From positions 1 through 34,381 of the IMG/VR virus record IMGVR_UViG_3300025727_000031: a stretch of 34,381 nucleotides of DNA, one strand, 5' to 3'. Both the position numbers and the translations under genes were made by a program. Of this stretch, positions 1 to 9,369 are shown piece by piece (position 1 is the stretch's first letter; every line of letters begins with the position of its first letter). The notes beneath the pieces are model-generated. The model saw only the letters and a program-made list of their open reading frames with translations, had not been told where the DNA came from and searched no databases. The stretch is from a virus.

Positions 1-43
1 ACTGAAAATAAACTTCCTCGTTAATGTCATCAATCTTTAGCAT
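1..43 (-). CDS. partial small ORF cut by the window edge
   Basis: An ATG at 43 opens a frame (MLKIDDINEEVYFQ) that stays open to the window edge, 14 codons. A TATA element at 64-70 on the same strand lies about 21-27 bases upstream, the leaderless arrangement seen throughout this window. Function cannot be judged from so little sequence. Confidence 0.4.
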   Translation of the reverse strand, partial: MLKIDDINEEVYFQ

Positions 44-63
44 ATGACATATAATATTTTGTG

Positions 64-70
64 TTATATA
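64..70 (-). promoter_or_regulatory. TATA box
   Basis: Minus-strand TATATAA lies about 21-27 bases upstream of the ATG at 43. It would start a new transcript after the end of the Cys-rich small gene. Confidence 0.4.
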
Positions 71-73
71 AGT

Positions 74-190
74 CTATGCTTGGTTAGTACATTCGCAGCC
101 GTCTACTGAACACTGAGAACCTGAATGCTTACTTGCACTGTGTTCACAAACTTCACAAGAGCCACTTGGTATCATCACTATATCTGTCAT
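74..190 (-). CDS. 38-residue Cys-rich microprotein
   Basis: The ATG at 190 overlaps the TGA of the upstream gene (TGATG), so translation is coupled to it; the TAG is at 74-76. The product has five cysteines in short pairs (CEVC at 12-15, C27, CEC at 32-34) plus His17 and His22, which suggests a small metal-binding fold. It is the last cistron of the distal-tail operon before a new promoter. Function is unknown; a virion or tail-tip component is an inference from position only. Confidence 0.55.
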   Translation of the reverse strand: MTDIVMIPSGSCEVCEHSASKHSGSQCSVDGCECTNQA

Positions 191-543
191 CAGTAAGACT
201 CCTCTATGGTAAAATTAAATGTCTCACTTTGGTCAGATATCTGACCAGCAGAGTTTAAGAACTCTATCTCTCCCTCCCAAACACCTGCGTTTGCTATTGC
301 TGTATTTGATGATGTCAATTGATATGATATCTGACCTGCTGCCCTGTCTGCATATGTAGCAGCACCATCAATTATCAAAGTTCCATCAGGCTGCCATACT
401 TTCCATTTGGCAGTAGCATAAGTTGCTGTACTACTCATGTTTTTAGCAGTACCACTAGATGTTGTAACATTCATTATCAATGTTGATGTTGCACCTGATT
501 TTACGTTAAATTCAATCAGTCTACCTGTAAGATTCATTGACAT
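190..543 (-). CDS. BppU-like N-terminal domain tail/baseplate protein
   Basis: This 117-residue protein is made almost entirely of beta strands. It has the pattern found in BppU N-terminal (baseplate upper protein) domains: a polar strand, a WKVWQPDG-type segment around residues 47-54, an AGQISYQL strand and a closing strand with GVWEGEIEF. In phages this Ig-like domain anchors receptor-binding modules to the tail tip. Here it stands alone, downstream of the repeat protein and overlapping the next small gene. The start is MSMN at 543; Met3 is an alternative. The assignment rests on motif recognition without an alignment. Confidence 0.6.
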   Translation of the reverse strand: MSMNLTGRLIEFNVKSGATSTLIMNVTTSSGTAKNMSSTATYATAKWKVWQPDGTLIIDGAATYADRAAGQISYQLTSSNTAIANAGVWEGEIEFLNSAGQISDQSETFNFTIEESY

Positions 544-577
544 GACTATTTTAAACTTTCATTATATAAAAGGATTG

Positions 578-2422
578 CTAGTCCATGCCTCCAGTCTCTT
601 CATTATCTGTGAGTCTGATTGTATTATTAGTTATACCAGTTCCTCCACTTTGGAAAACTGTTACCACAAATAACCATAATTCTGCTCCTCTTACATGTAA
701 TGTGTGATTTACAGTCTTAATAATTGAACGTAGTCTTGAAGATACATCATTAATATTAATAGTATCATTAAAGATTTTAACGAATCCCATGAATCTTTGT
801 GATGATGATGTGACATTGGATATTTCATTAATCATCTTGACAATTATTCGTAATCTCTGTCTAAATGATTGAATATTAACAGTACTTGTAACTACACGGA
901 ACATATTTTTAGTTTGATGTAATGATGATTGTACATTAACAGCAGTCGTAAATATCTTAAGTAATACCCTAACCCTCTGTCTAAACGACTGTATGTTCAT
1001 GTTATGATCAACTATCTTTAACAATACCTGTTTGTTCCATAGTGATGATGGTATGGATACTATGGATACAATACTTCGTGTCAATACTGATATATGTATT
1101 ACATTTGATGTAACATTCATGCTATGACTGACTAACTTGAGTATTTCTCTTACTCTTTGTCTAAATGACTGTACGTTAATACTACTATTAACCATCTTAA
1201 GTAGTGACATTTTTGTGACATAATCCCTTGTGATATTGACAGTAGAATCAAATGACCTCATTATACTTTCCAATGTATTAACATTATGACTAACATTGAT
1301 TTGTGTTGACAAGTATCTATTCAATGAGAGGGTTTTTAGATATGCTCTTGTAATATTGACACCACTGTTCACTATTTTCAATATCTCTTTTGCATATTCT
1401 CTGAATGACTGTATGTTTTGATCCTCATTTAACATTCTAAGTAGTGATTGTTTGGTAAAGTAATCTCTAGTCACATTGATATCTGTATTACTCCACCTAA
1501 CTAAACCGTGAATAACACTAGCTTCTGTAATACCCCTTTGGAATACATTATGTTGGAATAAATTCTGGAATATTGTATTGATATTAAGACCACCAACAAT
1601 GTTCATATTAGTATTAATAATCTTTAATAATATTCTTATTCTCCTTCTGAATGATGATACATTAACATCCTCGTCTAATGATCTTATAAGTGATCTAAGA
1701 CTAACATAATCTCTATCTATGTTTACATCAGTTGAAAATATTCTTTTTAATACTCTTAACACGATTGGTTCATCTGAATTAACATTGACTGATGAATTAA
1801 AAATTCTTAGTTTTATAAATGCAGTATTTGCAGCTGATGATATATTAATGTCACTATTGAATATCTTTCTAAGTGACTGTAACAAATTTACTTCATGATC
1901 AATATAAATATCCTCGTCAAACACTTTTAGCAATAATCTTAATTTTTCTCTGAATGACTGTACATATACATCATCATCAACTGCTCTTATTAATGAACGA
2001 AGAAGTGAATAGTCACTATCAATATTCATATTGGTATCATGAATCTTTAACCTACCTCTTAATGAGTAATTGTCTTTGGTAACATCAACATCATTATTAA
2101 CAACCTTCAAAAATCCAAGGAATACAAATGCTTCCTTTACTACATGAGTATCAAATATACTGTTTTGATATACATTGTCTTGGTAAATAGAGTCAGCAAC
2201 TGTAGGAGATGTTATTTTCATTATTCTGTTTACAACCCTTCTTAGTACTGATACATGTGGTGTACTTTCCTCTATGTGATTTGCAGTTATAGTTCGTCTT
2301 ATGATACGCTTTGGCTGGAATGATGTTCCCTGAAATACACTACCCTGAAAAACAGCCTCACTAACACTCATATCAGTGTTAAATATATATTGGAATATAT
2401 TACCCTGAAAAGGGCTAGTCAT
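578..2422 (-). CDS. 614-residue protein of about twenty 20-residue repeats
   Basis: From about residue 102 to 583 the protein is a chain of 20-21 residue units. The consensus is roughly LRxLLKIxNxxhNhxSFRxR, where h is hydrophobic; examples are LRLLLKVFDEDIYIDHEVNL and VRVLLKIFTTAVNVQSSLHQ. Short FQ-rich clusters interrupt or flank the repeats (SPFQGNIFQ at 3-11, VFQGSVFQ at 24-31, FQNLFQHNVFQ near the middle, VFQSG near the C terminus). The strict period and alternating hydrophobics suggest an extended solenoid or fibre. The start overlaps the previous stop (TAATG). It sits among adhesins, so a tail-fibre or surface-binding role is inferred. I recognise no named family. Confidence 0.75.
   Translation of the reverse strand: MTSPFQGNIFQYIFNTDMSVSEAVFQGSVFQGTSFQPKRIIRRTITANHIEESTPHVSVLRRVVNRIMKITSPTVADSIYQDNVYQNSIFDTHVVKEAFVFLGFLKVVNNDVDVTKDNYSLRGRLKIHDTNMNIDSDYSLLRSLIRAVDDDVYVQSFREKLRLLLKVFDEDIYIDHEVNLLQSLRKIFNSDINISSAANTAFIKLRIFNSSVNVNSDEPIVLRVLKRIFSTDVNIDRDYVSLRSLIRSLDEDVNVSSFRRRIRILLKIINTNMNIVGGLNINTIFQNLFQHNVFQRGITEASVIHGLVRWSNTDINVTRDYFTKQSLLRMLNEDQNIQSFREYAKEILKIVNSGVNITRAYLKTLSLNRYLSTQINVSHNVNTLESIMRSFDSTVNITRDYVTKMSLLKMVNSSINVQSFRQRVREILKLVSHSMNVTSNVIHISVLTRSIVSIVSIPSSLWNKQVLLKIVDHNMNIQSFRQRVRVLLKIFTTAVNVQSSLHQTKNMFRVVTSTVNIQSFRQRLRIIVKMINEISNVTSSSQRFMGFVKIFNDTININDVSSRLRSIIKTVNHTLHVRGAELWLFVVTVFQSGGTGITNNTIRLTDNEETGGMD
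674..2119 (-). repeat. about 60-bp coding repeats (20-aa units)
   Basis: This is the repeat region of the 614-residue protein, about 22 degenerate units of 60-63 bases. The most similar units share the SFRQR ending (around residues 375-395, 455-475 and 500-545), which suggests recent internal duplication of two-unit blocks. One block is interrupted by an FQ-rich insert at about 1530-1600. Confidence 0.7.
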
Positions 2423-3291
2423 TATAATTCAGTCCAAGTGTTATTATATAGAACGTATGATTTATTGGTATCAGTTTCATAGAAAATTGAGCCATCTACT
2501 ACATTATAAGTTCCCACATATCTAATAATAAGTATTCCAGAACCTCCAGCAGCTCCTTGACCGTTAAAACCACCAGCTCCACCTCCACCACCTGTATTTA
2601 CTGTTCCTGCTGTTCCAGATTGATATCTTGCACCACCAGCTCCACCTCCATGAACACCTGCTGCTGATGCATAAGAGTTTTTATTGCTACCAGAAGATCC
2701 ACCTCCACCTCTATATTCATCTGAACCTGTTCTAAATGAATTTGCTAATCCATTACCTCCAGAAGTTCCAGCAGCTCCTTGACTGTTACTTCCACTTGTT
2801 CCAGCACTACCAGCTCCACCACCAGAACCTCTAGAACTAGCTCCAGCATTTTGATATTGTGTTACACTATTTCCTGTTGCTGTACCTGAATTTCCACCAG
2901 AAGTAAAACCATTCCCACCTGTACCACCAGAACTTGCAGTTATTGATTCAAACACAGTTGTATTTCCAGCACCATTTATTGTTACACTTTTTGAACCTGT
3001 TGATAAAGTATGACCTGTTTTTACACCGTAACCTCCTGCACCCCCACCTGCTCCACCATTCGATGATTGTGCATTTCCACCTGTACCACCACCACCAATA
3101 ATTAAAATATCTATATCTGTTGCATCTGTTACAACTAAAGATCCAGTAGACAAAAATGTATGGGATTTATAATTAACACCAGCAGATGAGTATGTATTTT
3201 CTGTACCACCACTAATATCTGGATATGATAATAATGCTATCCTCTCTGCATTAGTTCCTCTTATCCTATTACCTGCAAGATAATCCACCAT
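2422..3291 (-). CDS. glycine-rich tail adhesin
   Basis: 289 residues. An N-terminal segment (1-60) precedes a beta strand ending in DILIIGGGGTGG. A glycine-rich region follows to about residue 250 with many GGGAGG and GGSGG motifs, ending in GSGILIIRYVG. The C-terminal tag (IFYETDTNKSYVLYNNTW) resembles a short domain in many phage tail fibres. Glycine-rich domains of this type in phage tail tips form polyglycine sandwiches with exposed variable loops that bind receptors. A related protein lies at 6024-7640. An adhesin role is inferred; the class assignment is fairly firm. Confidence 0.75.
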   Translation of the reverse strand: MVDYLAGNRIRGTNAERIALLSYPDISGGTENTYSSAGVNYKSHTFLSTGSLVVTDATDIDILIIGGGGTGGNAQSSNGGAGGGAGGYGVKTGHTLSTGSKSVTINGAGNTTVFESITASSGGTGGNGFTSGGNSGTATGNSVTQYQNAGASSRGSGGGAGSAGTSGSNSQGAAGTSGGNGLANSFRTGSDEYRGGGGSSGSNKNSYASAAGVHGGGAGGARYQSGTAGTVNTGGGGGAGGFNGQGAAGGSGILIIRYVGTYNVVDGSIFYETDTNKSYVLYNNTWTEL

Positions 3292-3331
3292 GTCTATACG
3301 TTCACTCCCATATTAGATAAAGATTCTTGGC

Positions 3332-3973
3332 TCAATTTACAATATCCTCTGAAATATCATTTTGTAATGTTTCTAGATTAGATTTACTATTCTTATAAGT
3401 TTCTGGATTATTTGTCATTTGTGCCATCTGCATTTCTGTTTTCCATCTATTTTCATACATCTCAAGATGATGTGCTGAAAAATCATCAATGTTTATATTT
3501 GGATCTTTTTGTAATTGTTCTTTCTTTATTTTTTCCCAAAGCTTTAACTCTCTTATTCTATCCTTAGCGTGTAATGTCATATTGTATAATTCAAATTCCT
3601 TTTGTTTAATATCACAATTTTTTATTCTAGTCAATGCCATTCCTTTTTTAGTTGTCTTGTCTATTTCATCTAATTCAATTAAAAGCAATTCCTTTTTTCC
3701 TAATTCCTTTTCATATTGGAAAGCAAGATTAATTAATTCCTGATAAAAAACTGACTGCTCTCTAACAGATTGCCAATATTTTGAACTTGGAGTTGGGAAT
3801 TTGACATCATTTAATACTGAATATCTCATTTCAGTTTCACTTCTCCAGATTTGATTAACTTGGTATGTTCTTTGTAGTTCTTGATTCATATTCATTAGGG
3901 AAGATAAATCATCTTTATTCAATAAATGAAATTCATTTATTTTTTCTATTGCTGTTTCTACCGTGCTGTGCAA
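3332..3973 (-). CDS. coiled-coil protein of the tail-fibre operon
   Basis: 213 residues, strongly charged and helical, with no signal peptide or membrane segment. It contains several tryptophans and long heptad-like stretches (about 95-160). Its start overlaps the end of the upstream kelch protein by 16 bases, so it belongs to the same operon. Helical proteins beside fibre genes can be fibre chaperones or trimerisation partners, but I recognise no family and treat this as hypothetical. Confidence 0.65.
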   Translation of the reverse strand: MHSTVETAIEKINEFHLLNKDDLSSLMNMNQELQRTYQVNQIWRSETEMRYSVLNDVKFPTPSSKYWQSVREQSVFYQELINLAFQYEKELGKKELLLIELDEIDKTTKKGMALTRIKNCDIKQKEFELYNMTLHAKDRIRELKLWEKIKKEQLQKDPNINIDDFSAHHLEMYENRWKTEMQMAQMTNNPETYKNSKSNLETLQNDISEDIVN

Positions 3974-6027
3974 TCCCCTGCTCCTGCTCTTTTAGCTGTT
4001 GTTAAGGCATTTTTAGATACCCAAGAAGTTCCATTCCATAACCATGTAGTATCATAATTTGTACCTGATGATATATATCCACCCATAACTAAATGTTCAT
4101 CTCTATCTCCACCACCACCAGCAAAGTAATGAGTAGTTGAAACTGATAATTCAGTTGTATTAGTCCAAGTTGTACCGTCATAAGTTCCACTCATAGCAGT
4201 TGCTCCACCTGCTATATGAGCTGAATTACTTGCAGAAGCTCCCATATTTTGTCCATAAGATGCTGTCGGTAGAACTGTTTCCGTAGTAAAAGTAGTACCA
4301 TTATAAGAATCTACTGATGTTGATGGAGCTGAAGAATCATATCCCCCTGCAATTAACATTGAATCTGATTGTCCAGCTCCACATGGGTGTTCCCTTGCTG
4401 TATTTGCTGTAACTCCTGCACTCCATGTAGTACCATTAAAAGTTGAACTAGAATTTAAAAGAGTACCAGCATTATTACGACCATAGGCTACTATCATATC
4501 ATTATATGAACCAGCAGTTGCAGTTGTGTCTCTCCTTTGAGTATCTGTTGATATTGCTGTAGCCCAAGATGAACCATTCCATGTTTCAGAATTTTCAACA
4601 TTTTGTGAACCACCTATTGTAAAATTACTAGCATTTCCAGTACCAAAAGTATACAGTCTAGCTGTACTTATAGAAGCAATATTTGTCCATACATAGTTAG
4701 AAGATGTTTGGGCATTTGTTGTTGCACTTGATGTTCCACCACCAGCAGTCATAGCACTACCTGATGTTACTTGTCTATCTTTAGTCCAAGTAGCAGGTGT
4801 TGTTGATATAATTTTATACATATAATCAAAACTTCTATCTGTAAAAGAAGAACCATCATCGTCTGAATATTGTCCTGTTTCATTTGCAAGAGGATTGTTT
4901 CCTGATTGGTCACTTGCTATTCTTACTGCATCTGATATTGTACTTCCATCTGCCCATCTTATCATAATTCTATCATCTGCTACAAGTGTTCTTTCTGTTC
5001 CTGCAACACTTGGTGTAAAAGTGTACCAAGCATAACTTGTTGTAAGACTTGTTGCAGGTAATGTGCCATAAGCAACTGCTGATGATTGATTTCCTGCACC
5101 TACAAAACATTGAAGGTTTGTACTACCTATTGTACTTGTATTACGTTTTAAATAAAATGCTACACTACTTACTTTTTTTCCGATTTTAGATGAACCTGAG
5201 GTAAATTTTTGAGCTACAATTTCTACATCATTAAATAATTCCCCTGTACCACTTTCTGTTTCTTGACTTAATGTTTCACTTGATTCAGCATCAAACCAAA
5301 ATCTCTTAGCAGTATCTTTCTCTACTAGAATGGAATTGTCTTGTACGTCAGTTGGTTTAATATTATCTACATTTCTAGTTAAGACTCCAGTTGTACCTGT
5401 TCTTGTTCCATTAATACTACCTACTTGATCTGTTAATGTTGATCCTGTTTGTGCGAAATCATAATGATGTGTTAAGTTTGTTTGTGAAATTGAATCAATT
5501 TTAGCAGTATTATAAAGTGTTAATACTTCACTTGCAGTTAATTCTCTTTGCCATAATGAGAAATCTGCAATATTGGATTGTCCACTTGCGTGAGTTGCAA
5601 ATCTAAAATCACTACTAAGATCAATATCAGATGTAGAAGTTCCTGTTGCTCTAGATACACCATTAACATAAATTGTAAATGCACCACCACTAGATCGTGT
5701 TACTACTATATGATCCCAACCACCGACAGTTGGGGAAACACCTGAATTAATTTGAAGTACACCATAATCTACCCAATAATATCCAGCAGAACCTTGAGTT
5801 CCTGCTAGGAAGAACCCATTATCAGGGCTAGAATTATATTTTTCATAAACAGTTACAGAATTTGTATCATCAGCTTTATGCCATACAGCTTGTGTCCATG
5901 CACCTGTTCCCTCATTACCTAAACTACTACCCATATTTACAAGTTTACTTGTATGTAATTGCCAATAACTATCTGCGAATGTGCTAGTATCTACAATTCG
6001 TTTACTATCTTTGTATTCTATGGTCAT
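3958..6027 (-). CDS. LamG-like plus kelch-repeat receptor-binding protein
   Basis: 689 residues. Residues about 15-185 form a concanavalin A/LamG-like jelly roll (WTQAVWHK strand, WDHIVVTRSSGGAFTIYVNG strand pair, NIADFSLWQRELTASEV end). A middle beta domain spans about 250-405. The C-terminal 270 residues carry kelch-like repeats with recurring WNGSSW, FNGTTW, YDGTTW and MGGY/AGGY motifs, expected to close as a beta propeller. I chose the ATG at 6027 over the one at 6045: it overlaps the previous TGA as ATGA and has an AAGGAGG ribosome site just upstream (6035-6041). Lectin plus propeller suggests glycan binding on the host surface. Confidence 0.75.
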   Translation of the reverse strand: MTIEYKDSKRIVDTSTFADSYWQLHTSKLVNMGSSLGNEGTGAWTQAVWHKADDTNSVTVYEKYNSSPDNGFFLAGTQGSAGYYWVDYGVLQINSGVSPTVGGWDHIVVTRSSGGAFTIYVNGVSRATGTSTSDIDLSSDFRFATHASGQSNIADFSLWQRELTASEVLTLYNTAKIDSISQTNLTHHYDFAQTGSTLTDQVGSINGTRTGTTGVLTRNVDNIKPTDVQDNSILVEKDTAKRFWFDAESSETLSQETESGTGELFNDVEIVAQKFTSGSSKIGKKVSSVAFYLKRNTSTIGSTNLQCFVGAGNQSSAVAYGTLPATSLTTSYAWYTFTPSVAGTERTLVADDRIMIRWADGSTISDAVRIASDQSGNNPLANETGQYSDDDGSSFTDRSFDYMYKIISTTPATWTKDRQVTSGSAMTAGGGTSSATTNAQTSSNYVWTNIASISTARLYTFGTGNASNFTIGGSQNVENSETWNGSSWATAISTDTQRRDTTATAGSYNDMIVAYGRNNAGTLLNSSSTFNGTTWSAGVTANTAREHPCGAGQSDSMLIAGGYDSSAPSTSVDSYNGTTFTTETVLPTASYGQNMGASASNSAHIAGGATAMSGTYDGTTWTNTTELSVSTTHYFAGGGGDRDEHLVMGGYISSGTNYDTTWLWNGTSWVSKNALTTAKRAGAGDCTAR

Positions 6028-7640
6028 GTTCCTTCCTCCTTCCATACGTTGTCAGTAGATGTTACATCATTGTAAAACTTCAAATCATCAATAGTAAAAT
6101 TTAATGTTCCACTAAAACCTTCAACATATTGAGATACTTTAATATATTTTGTTCCTGTTATATTTGAAAGATTATTTGAAGCTTCTGTAATTGTAGGTGT
6201 ATCAGAATAATCTGCATTATTATAAATATATGTTTTAAAACTTGTATTTCCATCTCTAATCAATTTTATGTATTTTGTTCCTGATGTTACTGTAACACCT
6301 GTTCCAACATATTGTGCTGTTGTATTGTTATTATTGAAAGATTCGTGAGCATTAATATCACTTCTTGGACATATAGTGAAATCTACTTCATCAATATTTG
6401 CAGGTTCGCCAACTGTTGTTGCACTTGCCAATCCAATATAACATCTATGTTGATTTCCTGAATTGGTATTAACAGCATAAGGGGAAGCAATATCTAAAGT
6501 AAAAGTCATTACCCATGATGTTCCAACTGTTATTGAATCGTTTGCAAGTAGGTCATAAGTCATATTTGTTTGTATATTATCTGTATCTGATTTTACATTT
6601 AGTTTGTTTGAACCAATATTAAAATAAGTTGGGTTTCCACTAACCCACCCTGTACTGCTTGAGAAATTAAATTCTTTTGTCATTGGATCAGAATAATGAT
6701 ACATCTTTCGTGTATCGGTTTCTTCAAATCTGCTTCCTACTTGGACATTGGTTGGTTTACCACCTGCTGAAGTATCATAAGTATTACCACTTGTAGCAAA
6801 TTTAATAATTACAATACCTGAACCACCATCACCACCTGTTCCACCAAGTGAGTGTTGTCCACCACCACCACCTGTTCCATCAGTTCCAGATACCCCTGCT
6901 GTACCACCACCATGAGAAGCAGTTCCACTAGGAGTTGAACCTTCACTTCCACCTGAACCACCACCAGCATAACCAACTGACGTTCCAGTAATTGAAATAT
7001 CTAACCCTGCACCACCATTACCAACGGTATTGCCACCACTACTTGATGAAGTAATACCGATAGTACCTGCACCACCTGCACCACCACCACCTGAACCTGT
7101 CCAATATGATGAACTACCAGATGATGTTGATGAAGCTGTACCACCATTGTTTCCTTGTCCAGTAGTTCCTTGTCCAGTAGTTACACTGTTACTTGGAAAT
7201 GACAATCCAACTCCACCTCCAGAACCTCCATTTTGACCGTCAATATCCCAAGATTCACGACCTCCTCCACCACCAATGGCAGTTAATGAGTTAATTGATG
7301 AATCATTACCATTAGATGCTGATGTTCCAGAAACAGCACCATTTCCCCCATCACCTACAACAACTGAATAAGTGCCACTTGCTAAATTAGAAAATGTGCC
7401 TTGTAACAATCCTCCAGCTCCGCCACCGCCACCTGATTTTGTGCCTCCCCCACCACCACCAGCAACTACGAGATATTCCACATTGAATGAGGAAGTTGGT
7501 GTGAATGTTCCTGACTCTGTAAATGTGATTATAGTATTACCTGCTGATGATGATGTATCTATTGTTCCACGATTAGAAACTACTGGTACATCAGAACTTG
7601 TTGCTTGAATCCTTCTACCTGCGTGATATGTTATTGCCAT
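6024..7640 (-). CDS. glycine-rich adhesin with C-terminal jelly roll
   Basis: 538 residues. A strand reading VEYLVVAGGGGGG starts a glycine-rich region (about 60-280) that ends in GSGIVIIKFA. This is the same architecture as the 289-residue protein at 2422. The linker RFEETDTRKMYHY matches the tag in that protein and in the kelch protein. The last 210 residues look like a LamG-type beta sandwich (TFTLDIAS, HRCYIGLAS, KTYIYNNADYS, LNFTIDDLKFYND). The stop overlaps the next start (ATGA). It is probably a host-recognition protein; the carbohydrate ligand is unknown. Confidence 0.72.
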   Translation of the reverse strand: MAITYHAGRRIQATSSDVPVVSNRGTIDTSSSAGNTIITFTESGTFTPTSSFNVEYLVVAGGGGGGTKSGGGGGAGGLLQGTFSNLASGTYSVVVGDGGNGAVSGTSASNGNDSSINSLTAIGGGGGRESWDIDGQNGGSGGGVGLSFPSNSVTTGQGTTGQGNNGGTASSTSSGSSSYWTGSGGGGAGGAGTIGITSSSSGGNTVGNGGAGLDISITGTSVGYAGGGSGGSEGSTPSGTASHGGGTAGVSGTDGTGGGGGQHSLGGTGGDGGSGIVIIKFATSGNTYDTSAGGKPTNVQVGSRFEETDTRKMYHYSDPMTKEFNFSSSTGWVSGNPTYFNIGSNKLNVKSDTDNIQTNMTYDLLANDSITVGTSWVMTFTLDIASPYAVNTNSGNQHRCYIGLASATTVGEPANIDEVDFTICPRSDINAHESFNNNNTTAQYVGTGVTVTSGTKYIKLIRDGNTSFKTYIYNNADYSDTPTITEASNNLSNITGTKYIKVSQYVEGFSGTLNFTIDDLKFYNDVTSTDNVWKEEGT

Positions 7641-7656
7641 CAGTCAATCAATCCAC

Positions 7657-9369
7657 CTATGCAATTTGAACCTCGACAGCGGCTCCGTTCTTCCAGATCT
7701 TTGTAAATACGCCTTCGTTGTTGGCATCTATCTTCTTTATGTAAATGTCTCTTGTACCTACACCCACGGTTCCGAAAGATGATGCTGTGCCTGTATAGGT
7801 AGTAGTTTGAGTATTTGAAAATTCGTGAACAATCGTTGCTCCTCCACCTGCTGATTGCCATTGACCATCACCTCTAAGGAATGTTGTTGAACTTGGTGTT
7901 CCTGATGATGTGGCTATTCCTGCTATTGGTAATCCAGTTGCATTTGTTAATACACCTGATGCTGGTGTTCCTAATGTTGGCGTTGAAAAAGTTGGTGATG
8001 TTAATGTTTTATTAGTTAATGTTTGTGATGTTGATAAATCTACTGTTACTGCTGTATCTATTGCTATTGTATTTCCAGTCTTTGTGATTCCTGTTCCTCC
8101 TACAAGATCTCCTACTCCTGAGAATTGTGAGAAAGTTAATACTGTAGTGCCTACTGTAATTGGATCATCTGTAGTTAATACAAATCCTTGACCTGCTAAA
8201 GTTGTACCCTCAGTAATTAAAGTGTATAAACCTGCTGTTACTTCAACGTTTGCATCTGCATCAGTTGATCTTGCCCATGCTCCTGCTGCTGAAACATAGA
8301 TACCGTTTTGTGATCCTGTTGTTTGATTTTTAACTAAAACTCTATCTGTTGTAGTTGTTACTCCATCGATAGTTTGTTCTCCACTTAATGTAATGTTTGC
8401 AGTAGTTGCTACTCTACATGAATCTTTTGCGTCTAATCCTGCTTGGGCTGCATCTACTTGAGATTTTGTTGCTGCGTCCTGTGCTGCTGTACCATCTGCC
8501 AGTCCTGTTAATTTTTGTGAGTTAAATGCCACTGATGCTGAAGGTGCTGTCATGTTTGCATAACTTAATGGATCTGTTGCTAATTTTGCGATTGCAATAT
8601 CTCCATCTGCGATTGCTGTGGCGTTACCTGTTGAGGTTACGATTCCTGTCAAGTTTGCGTTGGTTGTTACTGTTGCTGAATTACCTGTACAACTTGCTGA
8701 ACTGCCTGTTGTATTTTGATTCAATGTTGCTACACTAACTACACCTGCATTGGTCATTGTAGCATCTCCAGAAAGTGCTGCTGCTGTAAATCCTGTTCCA
8801 TCTCCAATAAGAATTTGAGTATCTGCTACTGCTTTATCTGATGGCACTCCTGATGAATTTGCATCTCTAACTTTAATTGTATTTGCTGCCATATCTGCAA
8901 GTTTGGTATTTGTAACTGATCCATCTGCCGTGGTTCCTCCACCATATCCATACCAATAATTTCCTTTTCTAATTAGGATTGTAGGTTTGGTTGTAGATAA
9001 TGTTTCATTTGCATCACTAATAGTTTTTATGTGACCATCTGCTGATGGACTTGAAGTATTTGTTAATGTAATTGTATCTCCTGTATCTGCAAAAAGATAT
9101 ATCAAATCATATTGACTTGTGTTTGCTATTGCTAATTTATCTAAAGTATCTGTAATTCCTGCCTCTGCTGCTGCAACTGTAACTGAATCTGTTACTGTTA
9201 ATACACCTGAGGCTATTGTTACTGTTGCTGTTGTAGGTGTGTTACCATACATTCCTGATTGTGCAGGATCTTCATTCCACTCATTAGTTCCTACTGGAGA
9301 AGAGCCATCATCAGGATAAGTGGTAGTATTGACTTCTGTTGCGTGCTTGTAGATTGCTTTACGTGCCAT
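7657..9369 (-). CDS. phage-type tail fibre protein
   Basis: 570 residues. The middle (about 290-440) carries a domain very common in bacterial siphovirus tail fibres: an AAQDAATKSQVDA segment, then TANITLSGEQTIDG, DRVLVKNQTTGSQNGIY and a WARSTDADANVEVTAGLYT-like strand, ending in LTFSQFSG. The C-terminal part has the fibre motifs TLTNKTLTSPTFSTPTLG and FLRGDGQW. The start ATG overlaps the upstream stop (TGATG). It is a trimeric fibre by analogy. The domain is shared with bacteriophages, which points to module exchange between viruses of bacteria and archaea. Confidence 0.82.
   Translation of the reverse strand: MARKAIYKHATEVNTTTYPDDGSSPVGTNEWNEDPAQSGMYGNTPTTATVTIASGVLTVTDSVTVAAAEAGITDTLDKLAIANTSQYDLIYLFADTGDTITLTNTSSPSADGHIKTISDANETLSTTKPTILIRKGNYWYGYGGGTTADGSVTNTKLADMAANTIKVRDANSSGVPSDKAVADTQILIGDGTGFTAAALSGDATMTNAGVVSVATLNQNTTGSSASCTGNSATVTTNANLTGIVTSTGNATAIADGDIAIAKLATDPLSYANMTAPSASVAFNSQKLTGLADGTAAQDAATKSQVDAAQAGLDAKDSCRVATTANITLSGEQTIDGVTTTTDRVLVKNQTTGSQNGIYVSAAGAWARSTDADANVEVTAGLYTLITEGTTLAGQGFVLTTDDPITVGTTVLTFSQFSGVGDLVGGTGITKTGNTIAIDTAVTVDLSTSQTLTNKTLTSPTFSTPTLGTPASGVLTNATGLPIAGIATSSGTPSSTTFLRGDGQWQSAGGGATIVHEFSNTQTTTYTGTASSFGTVGVGTRDIYIKKIDANNEGVFTKIWKNGAAVEVQIA

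Noticed and set aside
7030-7608. Pro-rich plus-strand ORFs opposite the glycine-rich protein
   Set aside because: Gly codons read antisense give Pro codons; this is a shadow of the real gene.
7640-7861. 73-codon minus-strand ORF inside the fibre gene
   Set aside because: Out-of-frame overlap fully within the phage-type fibre, whose own frame has clear domain motifs.
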